In this document: one piece after another, positions 8,109-15,314 of the stretch
How positions within the stretch are numbered: position 1 is the stretch's first letter
Layout of the letters: every line of letters starts with the position of its first letter
DNA from: Dactylosporangium siamense
GTDB lineage: Bacteria > Actinomycetota > Actinomycetes > Mycobacteriales > Micromonosporaceae
DNA length: 64,000 nucleotides
Direction of reading: 5' to 3'
Assembly: GCF_016862795.1 (NCBI RefSeq)
Contig: NZ_BONQ01000015.1
Location: 1 to 64,000 of the forward strand
Position numbers and translations under genes: made by a program
The notes under the pieces: generated by a model
What the model saw: only the letters and a program-made list of their open reading frames with translations
What the model was told of the DNA's origin: nothing
The model's database searches: none

Positions 8109-9011
8109 ATGCTCGTATGGCTCCCGCCGGACCTCGCGCCGGCCGACCTCGGCCCGCTGCCGGAGACCGTCCGGCCGGCCGGCTTCGGCACCGGCGACCC
8201 GGCCGGGGTCGAGGTCGTCGTGCTGGCCCCGCCGCAGCGCGGCGACTTCGCCGCCCGGCTGCCCGAGCTGACCGGGCTGCGCCTGGTGCAGACCCTCAAC
8301 GCCGGGATCGACTGGGTGCCGGCGCTGCCGGCGGGAGTCACGCTGTGCAACTCCGGCGACGTGCACAGCGGGCCCGTCGCCGAGTGGATCGTCGGGGTGA
8401 TCCTCGCGATGCGCCGGCGGCTGGTCGACTTCGCCCGCCGCAGCGACTGGGACGGCGCCGCGAACACCGCCTTCTCCGCCGCCGCGGGCACCGACGACCT
8501 GGCGGACGCGACCGTCCTCGTGGTCGGCTACGGCTCGATCGGCCGCGCCCTGCACGCGCGGCTGACCCCCTTCGGCGCGCACGTCGTCGGGGTCCGGCGC
8601 GGCGGCCCGGACACCCTCGCCGACCTGCCCGCGCTGCTGCCGGCGGCGGACGTCGTCGTGCTGCTCGTCCCGCAGACGGCACAGACCACGGGCCTCGTCG
8701 ACGCCGCCTTCCTCGCCCGGATGCGACCCGGGGCGCTGCTGGTCAACGCCGCCCGCGGTGGTCTCGTCGACACCGCGGCGCTGCTGGCCGCGGTCCGGGC
8801 CGGTCACGTCCGGGCCGCGCTCGACGTCACCGACCCCGAGCCGCTCCCGGCCGGTCATCCGCTCTGGGCCGAGCCCGGGGTGCTCGTCACCCCGCACACC
8901 GCCGGCTCGGTCAGCCGCTGGCGGCAGCGGGCGGCTCGGCTGGTCGGCGCGCAGCTGCGCCGCTACGCGGCCGGCGAACCGTTGGATCACCGGCGCGAGG
9001 CCGGCTACTAA
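8109..9011 (+). CDS. D-2-hydroxyacid dehydrogenase family protein
   Basis: 300 aa. The Rossmann motif VVGYGSIGRAL lies near residue 140, and the catalytic set is recognisable: arginine in NAARGG, glutamate in DVTDPEPLP, histidine in TPHTAGS. These NAD(P)-dependent enzymes interconvert 2-keto and 2-hydroxy acids, such as fragments released after ring cleavage. It starts 3 bases after the LLM oxygenase stop, in the same operon. The N-terminal substrate domain is short, consistent with the smaller glyoxylate-reductase-like members. Confidence 0.85.
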   Translation: MLVWLPPDLAPADLGPLPETVRPAGFGTGDPAGVEVVVLAPPQRGDFAARLPELTGLRLVQTLNAGIDWVPALPAGVTLCNSGDVHSGPVAEWIVGVILAMRRRLVDFARRSDWDGAANTAFSAAAGTDDLADATVLVVGYGSIGRALHARLTPFGAHVVGVRRGGPDTLADLPALLPAADVVVLLVPQTAQTTGLVDAAFLARMRPGALLVNAARGGLVDTAALLAAVRAGHVRAALDVTDPEPLPAGHPLWAEPGVLVTPHTAGSVSRWRQRAARLVGAQLRRYAAGEPLDHRREAGY

Positions 9012-9035
9012 CGCTCTCGATCGAAGGACACGCAC

Positions 9036-9998
9036 ATGGAGATAGGCGTCTACGTCCCCAGCGGGGTGCCGGGAGTCACCGGCCGCACGGTGCTCGACTG
9101 GGCGAGGCAGGCCGACCGCGGCCCGTTCTCCTCCGTCGCGGTCGCCGACCGGTTGCGGTACGGCAACCTCGAACAGCTCACCACCCTCGCCGCGGTCGCC
9201 GCGGTGACCGAGCGGGTCCGGATCGTGGCCGGCATCGCCCTGGCGCCGCTGCGTCCGGGCGTGCTCTGGGCGAAGGAGGTCGCGACCGTCGCCGCCTACG
9301 CGCCGGGCCGGCTCACGCTCGGCGTCGGCATCGGCGGGCGGGCCCAGGACTACGAGTGCGCGGGCGTGCCGTGGTCGCGGCGCGGCACCATCCTCGACGA
9401 GCACCTGGAGACCCTCGACGGCCTGCGCGGGCACACCGACGAGCAGCAGCTCGGCCCGGCGCTCGGCGCCGTTGAGATCCTCGTCGGCGGGGCGTCGGCG
9501 CCGGCCCTGCGGCGGCTGACCCGGCACGGCGACGGCTACCTCGGCGGCGGGCTCACCCCAGAGATCTTCGGCGCCGAGGCGTTCGCGTGCACGCTCGCCT
9601 GGCGGGCGGCCGGCCGGCCCGGCCGCCCCCGGCTGGTCGCGTCGTGCTGGTATGCGTCGAGCACCGACGTCGAGGACGCCGCCAGCGACTTCCTGCGCTC
9701 CTACCTGTGGCAGGGTGGCCCGCCCGCGTTCGTCAACAGCGGCATCGCGCGCGGCGACGACGGGATCCGTGCGGCCGTCGAGCAGTACCGCGACCAGGGC
9801 GCCGACGAGCTGATCTTCTTCCCGTGCGGCAGCGACGTCGCCGAGCTGGACTGGCTGGCCGAGCGGGTGCCCGGCCTGCCCGACCCGCCCCGCGGCGAGC
9901 CGCGCCCGCCGGCCGTGCCGCCGGCCTTCGACCCGGCCGCGACCGTGCCCGGCACCAACGGCGTCGTCGTCGGCGCCGGCGCGCCGGCGCGCGCATGA
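9036..9998 (+). CDS. LLM-class flavin-dependent oxidoreductase (paralogue of 30087-31064)
   Basis: 320 aa single-domain luciferase-like protein. It opens MEIGVYVPSGVPGV and has SSVAVADRLRYGNL, RLTLGVGIGGRAQDYE and the ending VPGTNGVVV. It is clearly related along its whole length to the protein at 30087-31064, which opens MDIGVVLPSGIPGV. The 5-base run GAAGGA precedes the ATG. The last codons overlap the next gene by ATGA. Likely F420- or FMN-dependent; the family does not let me choose. Confidence 0.82.
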   Translation: MEIGVYVPSGVPGVTGRTVLDWARQADRGPFSSVAVADRLRYGNLEQLTTLAAVAAVTERVRIVAGIALAPLRPGVLWAKEVATVAAYAPGRLTLGVGIGGRAQDYECAGVPWSRRGTILDEHLETLDGLRGHTDEQQLGPALGAVEILVGGASAPALRRLTRHGDGYLGGGLTPEIFGAEAFACTLAWRAAGRPGRPRLVASCWYASSTDVEDAASDFLRSYLWQGGPPAFVNSGIARGDDGIRAAVEQYRDQGADELIFFPCGSDVAELDWLAERVPGLPDPPRGEPRPPAVPPAFDPAATVPGTNGVVVGAGAPARA

Positions 9999-10801
9999 CG
10001 TCCTACGGGTACTGCCCGACCGTCCACGGGCAGCTGCACTACGCGGAGAGCGGCGCGGGCCCGGCGGTGCTGCTGCTGCACCAGACGCCCCGCTCCCACG
10101 ACGAGTACCGCGACGTGCTGCCGATCCTCGCCGGCGCCGGGTTCCGCGCCATCGCCATGGACACCCGCGGCTTCGGCCGCTCGGCGGCACCGCCGGCGGC
10201 GGCGACGATCGAGGACTACGCCGACGGCGTCACGGCCCTGCTCGACGCCCTCGGCCTCGACCGCGTGCACCTGGTCGGTCACCACACCGGCGGCGTCGTC
10301 GCCGTCGAGGTGGCCGCCCGGTGGCCGGACCGGGTCGACCGGCTGGTGCTGTCCTCCACGCCCTACCTGGACGCGGAGGCCCGGGCCGCGCGGGCCGGCC
10401 GGCCCCCGATCGACGACGGGCCGCTGAGTCCCGACGGCGCCCACCTGGCGCAGCTGTGGCAGCGCCGGCAGGCGTTCTACCCCGCCGGGCGGCCCGACCT
10501 GCTGGCGAGGTTCGTGCGCGACGCGCTCGCGGCCTCCTCGCTCGAGGACGGCCACCGGGCCGTCTCCCGGTACCGCATGGAGGAGCGCCTCCCCGCGGTG
10601 CGCGCCCGGACGCTGCTCATCGGGGCCGACGCCGACCCGTACGCGTTCGTGGACCTGGAGCGGATGCGCGCCGCCCTGCCGGCCGCCGCGTGCGTCGTGC
10701 TCGCCGGCGGCGGCGTGCCGCTGCCCGACCAGATGCCGGCCGAGTTCGCCGCGGCGGTGCTCGGCTTCCTGCCCACCCCCAACGCTGAGGAGCTCGCATG
10801 A
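9995..10801 (+). CDS. alpha/beta-hydrolase-fold protein with GHHTGG elbow (no serine)
   Basis: 268 aa. Fold motifs are LLLHQTPRSHDEY (oxyanion region) and MDTRGFGRS. The elbow reads GHHTGG, with histidine 97 in the serine position. The acid position (GADADPYAF) is present, but the base histidine is replaced by glycines (AGGGVPLP). Two of three triad residues are therefore absent. Proteins with a GHHTG elbow do recur in annotated genomes (recollection), so this is a subgroup rather than a random mutation. It overlaps both neighbours by ATGA and sits between an LLM enzyme and an MDR reductase. Confidence 0.78.
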   Translation: MTSYGYCPTVHGQLHYAESGAGPAVLLLHQTPRSHDEYRDVLPILAGAGFRAIAMDTRGFGRSAAPPAAATIEDYADGVTALLDALGLDRVHLVGHHTGGVVAVEVAARWPDRVDRLVLSSTPYLDAEARAARAGRPPIDDGPLSPDGAHLAQLWQRRQAFYPAGRPDLLARFVRDALAASSLEDGHRAVSRYRMEERLPAVRARTLLIGADADPYAFVDLERMRAALPAAACVVLAGGGVPLPDQMPAEFAAAVLGFLPTPNAEELA

Positions 10802-11721
10802 AGGCCGTCCGGCTGCACGCGTTCGGCGCCGACCCGGTGCTCGACGAGGTCGCCGACCCCGATCCCGCGGCGGGGGAGACGCTGGTGCGCATCACCGCCG
10901 CGGCCGCCGGGCACCTCGACCGCACCATCATCGCCGGTGACTTCCTCGACCCGCCGCCGCTGCCCTACGTGCCCGGCGTCGAGGGTGCCGGCGTGGTCGT
11001 GTCGTCGGGGCGGCACCCGGCCGGCACCGCGGTCTGGGTGCGTGGCGGCGGGCTCGGCGTGAGCCGCGCCGGGACCTGGGCCGAGCTCGTGGCCGTGCCC
11101 GACGACGCCGTGCACCCGATGCCGGACGGCTGCGACCCGAGGCTGGCCGCCTGCTTCTTCACCGCCGTCACCACCGCCCACGTGGCCCTGACCGACGTGG
11201 CCGGGCTGCGGGCCGGTGAGCGGGTCGCCGTCACCGGCGCCGCCGGCTCGGTCGGCGCCGTCGTCGTGCAGCTGGCCGCGGCCGCCGGTGCCGCCTCCAT
11301 CACCGGGCTGGTGAGCGACGCCGGCCGCGCCGCTCAGGTGCCCCCGCCGGGCCGGGCGGTGATCGGCACCGACCCCGGCGACGTCGACCTGCTCATCGAC
11401 ACGATGGGCGGCCCGGACCTGCCGGCGATCCTGCGGCACGTGGTGCCCGGCGGCCGGGCGGTGCTCGTCGGCTACGTGTCCGGCACCCGGCTGGAGCTGG
11501 ACCTGTCCCAGGACCTCATCCAGCGCGACGTCACGCTGCTGCCGGTGAACATGCTCCGGCGGCAGGTCAGCGCCCGCGCGGCGGCCCGGGGGCTGCTGGA
11601 GCGCCTCAGCCGCGGCGACCTGCGCCTGCCGGTCACCGAGTTCCCCCTCGCCGACGTTGCGCCGGCCATGCGGGCCCTCGCCGCGGGCGAGATCCACGGC
11701 CGCCTGGTCCTGCTGCCCTAG
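10798..11721 (+). CDS. quinone-oxidoreductase-type MDR (zinc-free)
   Basis: 307 aa. The medium-chain reductase layout is clear: N-terminal GroES-like domain (YVPGVEGAGVV near residue 57), then the nucleotide motif VTGAAGSVGAVVVQLA. The cysteine and histidine ligands of zinc alcohol dehydrogenases are absent, placing it with NADPH:quinone or enone reductases. It is the last gene of the 5332-11721 operon. Its TAG stop shares the CTAG tetranucleotide with the stop of the convergent NifU-like gene. Confidence 0.85.
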   Translation: MKAVRLHAFGADPVLDEVADPDPAAGETLVRITAAAAGHLDRTIIAGDFLDPPPLPYVPGVEGAGVVVSSGRHPAGTAVWVRGGGLGVSRAGTWAELVAVPDDAVHPMPDGCDPRLAACFFTAVTTAHVALTDVAGLRAGERVAVTGAAGSVGAVVVQLAAAAGAASITGLVSDAGRAAQVPPPGRAVIGTDPGDVDLLIDTMGGPDLPAILRHVVPGGRAVLVGYVSGTRLELDLSQDLIQRDVTLLPVNMLRRQVSARAAARGLLERLSRGDLRLPVTEFPLADVAPAMRALAAGEIHGRLVLLP

Positions 11722-11996
11722 GCACCTTCCGGCCCGAGCAGCGCGGCCATCCGCCGGGCGGCGTGCGGGGAGACCCGCACGCCCTCGGCCCGCATCTCCC
11801 GCACGCCGGGCACGGCCGACAGCAGCGGCGCGACGAGCGCGCCGAAGGTGGTCGGCCGGAACGCGCACCCGGTGCACATCCCGGTGAACCGCACCGTCAC
11901 CCCGTCCTCGCCGGCGGCGGTGACCTCGACCGCGCCCGCGTGCGCCGCGAGGCGCCGGTTCACCGCCGCCACCGCGCCGGCCAGTGCGTCAGTCAC
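11718..11996 (-). CDS. NifU-like C-terminal domain protein
   Basis: 92 aa. It keeps the NifU_C core: VRFTGMCTGCAFRPTTFGALVAPLL includes the CxxC pair that binds a Fe-S cluster or iron. The rest of NifU is absent. GTG at 11996 overlaps the end of the amidohydrolase-like gene by 8 bases. A dedicated NifU-like carrier next to oxidative catabolic genes may serve the Rieske oxygenase at 27410-28645 (inference). Confidence 0.75.
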   Translation of the reverse strand: MTDALAGAVAAVNRRLAAHAGAVEVTAAGEDGVTVRFTGMCTGCAFRPTTFGALVAPLLSAVPGVREMRAEGVRVSPHAARRMAALLGPEGA

Positions 11997-12462
11997 CGTA
12001 GAGCTCCCGCCGTTTCGCCGCGATGTCGATGCCCAGGTAGAACTTGAACGACCTGGCGCCGAGGTCCTCGGCCTGCTCGCGCATGCTGTCCAGCGCGAAG
12101 TCGACGCCGCGGTGCATCGGGTCGACACCGCCGCAGAACAGCACCCGGTCGGGATAGGCGGCGGCGAAGTCGTAGTTGCGCCGGACCGGCGCCCAGAAGT
12201 CGACGAACCAGTCGAACACCGGGACGGTCTGGGCCATCGCCATGTCGACCGGCGACCGGACGAACACCAGGTCGTACATCTCCTCGACGCCGGTGCGCCC
12301 GGCCCAGTCGGTGGTGACACCGTGCAGCGGCCGCAGCGCGTCGCCGACGCCGACGACCAGGTCGCGGGCGTGCCGGGCGTTGACCGGGCCGGGGGCCAGG
12401 TCGTCGTCGCTCATCGCGTGCAGGTGCACCACCGAGTCGAAGACGAAAAGGTCGTCGATCAC
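11989..12462 (-). CDS. amidohydrolase-family protein, N-terminal half only
   Basis: 157 aa from a GTG at 12462 preceded by GGAGGACGACC. It begins with the amidohydrolase opening VIDDLFVFDSVVHLH, containing the first-strand HxH metal pair, and continues through FCGGVDPMHRG to SFKFYLGID, then stops. Amidohydrolases of this type are usually 300 residues or more, so the distal metal and catalytic residues are missing. No continuation is visible in another frame; the NifU-like gene follows directly. It may be a truncated relic or a minimal partner. Coupling to the NifU-like gene by an 8-base overlap suggests it is still translated. Confidence 0.6.
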   Translation of the reverse strand: MIDDLFVFDSVVHLHAMSDDDLAPGPVNARHARDLVVGVGDALRPLHGVTTDWAGRTGVEEMYDLVFVRSPVDMAMAQTVPVFDWFVDFWAPVRRNYDFAAAYPDRVLFCGGVDPMHRGVDFALDSMREQAEDLGARSFKFYLGIDIAAKRRELYGD

Positions 12463-12572
12463 CGCGGTCGTCCTCCGCCGCCGGTGAGCCCGGCGGCCAG
12501 GAGAAGTCGCCGGCGGCTCAACGCTTTCGGTGGCTGCTGCACGAGGTCCTCGCATTCATCGGGACATGGACA

Positions 12573-12591
12573 TGGTTCACGGTATGGACCG
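12573..12591. promoter_or_regulatory. LysR-type operator dyad, weaker (site G)
   Basis: TGGTTCACGGTATGGACCG keeps GGT-N11-ACC with imperfect arms. It lies 86 bp upstream of the secreted-protein ATG at 12677. Its counterpart H lies 84 bp upstream of the paralogous gene at 21843. Confidence 0.45.
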
Positions 12592-12676
12592 AACGGCTCG
12601 GCCCGGGTGCGGGCCGCCGCGCACGATGACGGCACGCCCGGCGAGCCGCCGGGTCATCGCCATCGCAGGAGGTTCC

Positions 12677-13147
12677 ATGCGCAAAGCGTTCGTCGCGGCA
12701 GCCGTCGCGGCACTCGGGTCCGCACTGCTGCCCGCGACCGCGGCACACGCCTCGACCCACGTCACCTACTACGAGACGGCGGGAAGCGTCATCTTCGTGC
12801 CGGCGTGCACGCCGACGCCGGCCGACCCGACCTGCGACCCGCGCGGCGCGGGCAGCTGGTTCAGCTCGACCGGACCGCTGAGCCTCACCCAGGGCGGCGC
12901 CGCGGTGGGTTCGGTGAGCACGTACTGCCTCACCACCCGCAAGGTCGGTGCCGACTACTACGGCACCTGCACCGACGTCCTGTACACCCCGGCCGGCACC
13001 TTCGAGGCGACCGGCGAGATCAACGAGAGCGCGCTGGAACGGTTCGTGCCGCAGCAGCTGCCGCTCACCAACGGCCACACCGGAACCCTTACCGTGCAAC
13101 AGGTCACCTACCCCGACGTCTTCGTCCTGACCGTCGACGCGAACTGA
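12677..13147 (+). CDS. small secreted protein, paralogue of 21373-21843
   Basis: 156 aa. It has a classic signal peptide (MRKAFVAAAVAALGSALLPATAAHA) and a mature part of about 130 residues, beta-rich by composition, with three or four cysteines (VPAC..DPTCDP, YCLTT, GTCTDV). The same length and the motifs YYET, DPTCDPRG, GADYYG and TGEINES.LERF recur in the protein at 21373-21843. The pattern faintly recalls allene-oxide-cyclase/dirigent-like barrels, but I do not assign it. AGGAGG at 12667-12672 fixes the start. Function unknown; LysR-type sites upstream of both copies suggest co-regulation with catabolism. Confidence 0.7.
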   Translation: MRKAFVAAAVAALGSALLPATAAHASTHVTYYETAGSVIFVPACTPTPADPTCDPRGAGSWFSSTGPLSLTQGGAAVGSVSTYCLTTRKVGADYYGTCTDVLYTPAGTFEATGEINESALERFVPQQLPLTNGHTGTLTVQQVTYPDVFVLTVDAN

Positions 13148-13215
13148 CGTCCACGCCGCGGCCGCCGGCATCCTCATCGTCGGCCGGGTCGCGGACAGCG
13201 GTCCAATACCTGCGA

Positions 13216-13255
13216 CCGCGGGCGGTGATAGGCCACCGGTTATCACCGCCCGCGG
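13216..13255. promoter_or_regulatory. perfect 15-bp inverted repeat upstream of lysR
   Basis: Arms CCGCGGGCGGTGATA and TATCACCGCCCGCGG are perfectly complementary with a 10-base spacer. It ends 17 bp before the LysR ATG and 68 bp after the secreted-protein stop. It could terminate the upstream gene or be an autoregulatory LysR site (GATA-N10-TATC core). No T-run follows, so the operator reading is slightly favoured. Confidence 0.5.
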
Positions 13256-13272
13256 CCGCGCCGGGAGACCCG

Positions 13273-14271
13273 ATGGTTGAACCGAACATCCGGCTGCTGC
13301 GGTACTTCCTCGCGGTGGCCGAGGAGCTCAACGTCGGCCGCGCCGCGCGCCGGCTCTACGTGTCCCAGCCGGCGCTCAGCCAGCAGCTGCGCCGGCTGGA
13401 GCACGACCTCGGCGTGGAGCTGTTCCACCGCTCCAGCCGCGGGATGCGCCTGACGGAGTCGGGCGCCGTGCTGCTGCCGGTCGCCGAGGAGGTGGTGCGC
13501 GCCGCCGACCGCCTCATCGCCACCGCGGGCGCCCGGCCGGGCCGGCGGGGGCTCGTCGTCGGCTTCGTCGGCAACGGTCTCGGGCACCTCAACGCGGCCG
13601 TCCGCGACGACTACGCCCGCCGGATGCCGCGCGTGGACCTGCTGCTGCGTCAGGTCGAGGTGCAGGACCAGCTGGAGTCCCTGCGCTCCGGCCAGGTCGA
13701 CGTCGCGCTGGCCCGGCTGCCGGTGCGGGAGACCGACCTCACCGTGGTGCCGTTCTTCGCCGAGCCGCGCCTGGTGTGCCTGCCCGCGGCCCACCGGCTC
13801 GCCGGGCGGTGCCACGTCGACGTGGACGCCCTGGCCGGCGAGGTCTTCCTGGCGGTGCCGGAGCGCTCGCCGCGGCACTGGCGGGAGTTCTGGCTGGCGC
13901 AGCCGCGCCCGGGCGGCGCCCCGGTGCGGCTGGGACCGTCGTTCGGCACCGCGGAGGAGGCCCTGCAGCTCGTCGCCGCGGGCCACGGCGTGCTGCTGGT
14001 GGCGGCCACGTTCCGGGACGGGTACTCGCGTGAGGAGCTGCGGTTCGTGCCGGTGCGTGGCCTGGCGCCGTCGCGGGTGGCCCTGGCCTGGCGAGGTGAG
14101 CAGCCGCCGCCCGGTGGACGGGAGCTGCTCACCACCTTGCGGTCGGTCGCCGCCCGCACGGAGCGCGGCGGCGCCGCGGCGTTCGCGGCACTCGGCTGCG
14201 AGCACGGCGACGGTGCGGCCGAGCACCGCGACGGCTCACCGGGTGCGGCGACCGGGGCCCGGTCCGCCTGA
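13273..14271 (+). CDS. LysR-family transcriptional regulator
   Basis: 332 aa. The N-terminal winged helix is canonical (IRLLRYFLAVAEELNVGRAARRLYVSQPALSQQLRRLEHDLG, residues 4-46), followed by the inducer-binding domain (LRSGQVDVALARLP; TAEEALQLVAAGHGVLL). The C-terminal 30 residues are low-complexity. ATG at 13273 follows GGGAGA. LysR regulators bind T-N11-A dyads; eight CGGTCC-N7-GGACCG sites with that spacing surround the island's promoters, and one overlaps the 3' end of this gene. This makes it the best candidate for their regulator, likely with a pathway metabolite as co-inducer. Confidence 0.9.
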   Translation: MVEPNIRLLRYFLAVAEELNVGRAARRLYVSQPALSQQLRRLEHDLGVELFHRSSRGMRLTESGAVLLPVAEEVVRAADRLIATAGARPGRRGLVVGFVGNGLGHLNAAVRDDYARRMPRVDLLLRQVEVQDQLESLRSGQVDVALARLPVRETDLTVVPFFAEPRLVCLPAAHRLAGRCHVDVDALAGEVFLAVPERSPRHWREFWLAQPRPGGAPVRLGPSFGTAEEALQLVAAGHGVLLVAATFRDGYSREELRFVPVRGLAPSRVALAWRGEQPPPGGRELLTTLRSVAARTERGGAAAFAALGCEHGDGAAEHRDGSPGAATGARSA

Positions 14272-14278
14272 TGGACCG
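14260..14278. promoter_or_regulatory. LysR-type operator dyad (site B)
   Basis: CGGTCCGCCTGATGGACCG has perfect CGGTCC/GGACCG arms. It overlaps the lysR stop codon and lies 77 bp upstream of the ATG of the metallo-beta-lactamase-fold gene that opens the 14355-19252 operon. Confidence 0.65.
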
Positions 14279-14354
14279 GTGCGCTCAGCGGCACCGGGGC
14301 GGCGGCGCGATGCTGCCGGGGCCGCCACAGAGCCAAGCAGCAGAGGAGGTCGAC

Positions 14355-15314
14355 ATGAGCAGGCAGTTCGCGTCATCGGCGGATCTCACCGACAAGACCG
14401 AGACGCTCGAGGTCGTCGGCGAGGGTGTCTACGCCCTCACGGCCGAGGGGGATCCGAACGTCGGCGCGGTCGAGGGCGAGGACTTCGTCGTCTGCTTCGA
14501 GGCCCGGGCCACGCCGGTCGCCGCGGCGGCCTGGCTGGCGAAGCTGCGCACGTACACCGACAAGCCGGTGCGCTACCTGGTCCTGTCGCACTACCACGCC
14601 GTGCGGGTGCTCGGCGCGGCCGCGTTCGACGCGCGGGACATCGTCGCGCACGAGATGACCCGCACGCTCATCGACGAGCGCGGCCGGCAGGACTGGGAGT
14701 CGGAGCAGGGCCGCATGCCGCGGCTGTTCCGCGAGCCCGGGTCGATCCCCGGGCTGACCCATCCGACGGTCACGTTCTCGGACCGGTTCACGATCCCGCT
14801 CGGCGGGACCCGGGGCGATCTGATCCTGCAGTACTGCGGCCGTGGCCACACGGCCGGCGACATCGTCGCCTGGCTGCCGGGGCAACGGGTGCTGTTCGCG
14901 GGTGACCTGGTGGAGGCGCGGGCCGCCCTGTACACCGGTGACGCCTTCCACGCCGACTGGTCGACCGCGACGCTGGACCGGGTCGCCGCCCTCGGCGCCG
15001 AGACGCTCATCGGCGGCCGGGGCGCGGTGGCGGTCGGCCGGGACGCCGTGGCCGCCGCGATCGGGCAGACCCGGCACTTCCTCACGGTGATGCGCGAGAC
15101 GGTCGGTGGCGTGCACGCCACCGGCGGAACGGTCCAGGAGGCGTTCGGCCGGGCGCATGCGGCGCTCGTGCCGCAGTACGGCGGCTGGCCCATCTTCGAG
15201 CACTGCCTGCCGTTCAACGTGCAGCGGCTCTGGGACGAGCTGTCCGGCATCGACTGGCCGGAGATCTGGACCGCCGAGCGGGACCGCGAGGTGTGGGCCG
15301 GGATGCAGCCATGA
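14355..15314 (+). CDS. metallo-beta-lactamase-fold protein with HxH-A-V-R motif
   Basis: 319 aa. The fold is indicated by the strand YLVLSHYHAVRVLG (H79, H81), the third-ligand region GRGHTAGD and LFAGDLV. In the usual HxHxDH motif the D and last H are V83 and R84, so the second metal site cannot form normally. A subgroup with SHYHAVRVLG is familiar to me, so it is probably a lineage feature. GAGGAGGT at 14343-14350 fixes the ATG; an in-frame ATG at 14310 lacks such a site. First gene of a four-gene overlapping operon. Confidence 0.8.
   Translation: MSRQFASSADLTDKTETLEVVGEGVYALTAEGDPNVGAVEGEDFVVCFEARATPVAAAAWLAKLRTYTDKPVRYLVLSHYHAVRVLGAAAFDARDIVAHEMTRTLIDERGRQDWESEQGRMPRLFREPGSIPGLTHPTVTFSDRFTIPLGGTRGDLILQYCGRGHTAGDIVAWLPGQRVLFAGDLVEARAALYTGDAFHADWSTATLDRVAALGAETLIGGRGAVAVGRDAVAAAIGQTRHFLTVMRETVGGVHATGGTVQEAFGRAHAALVPQYGGWPIFEHCLPFNVQRLWDELSGIDWPEIWTAERDREVWAGMQP

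Noticed and set aside
7704-10190. Very long open frame on the minus strand opposite the oxidative operon
   Set aside because: It is opposite well-supported genes, has low-complexity Arg/Pro/Gly composition and no motif; such antisense frames are expected at this G+C content.
13199-13220. GCGGTC-N10-GACCGC dyad near lysR
   Set aside because: The spacing differs from the GGT-N11-ACC family and it overlaps the stronger 15-bp repeat, so it was not counted as an operator.
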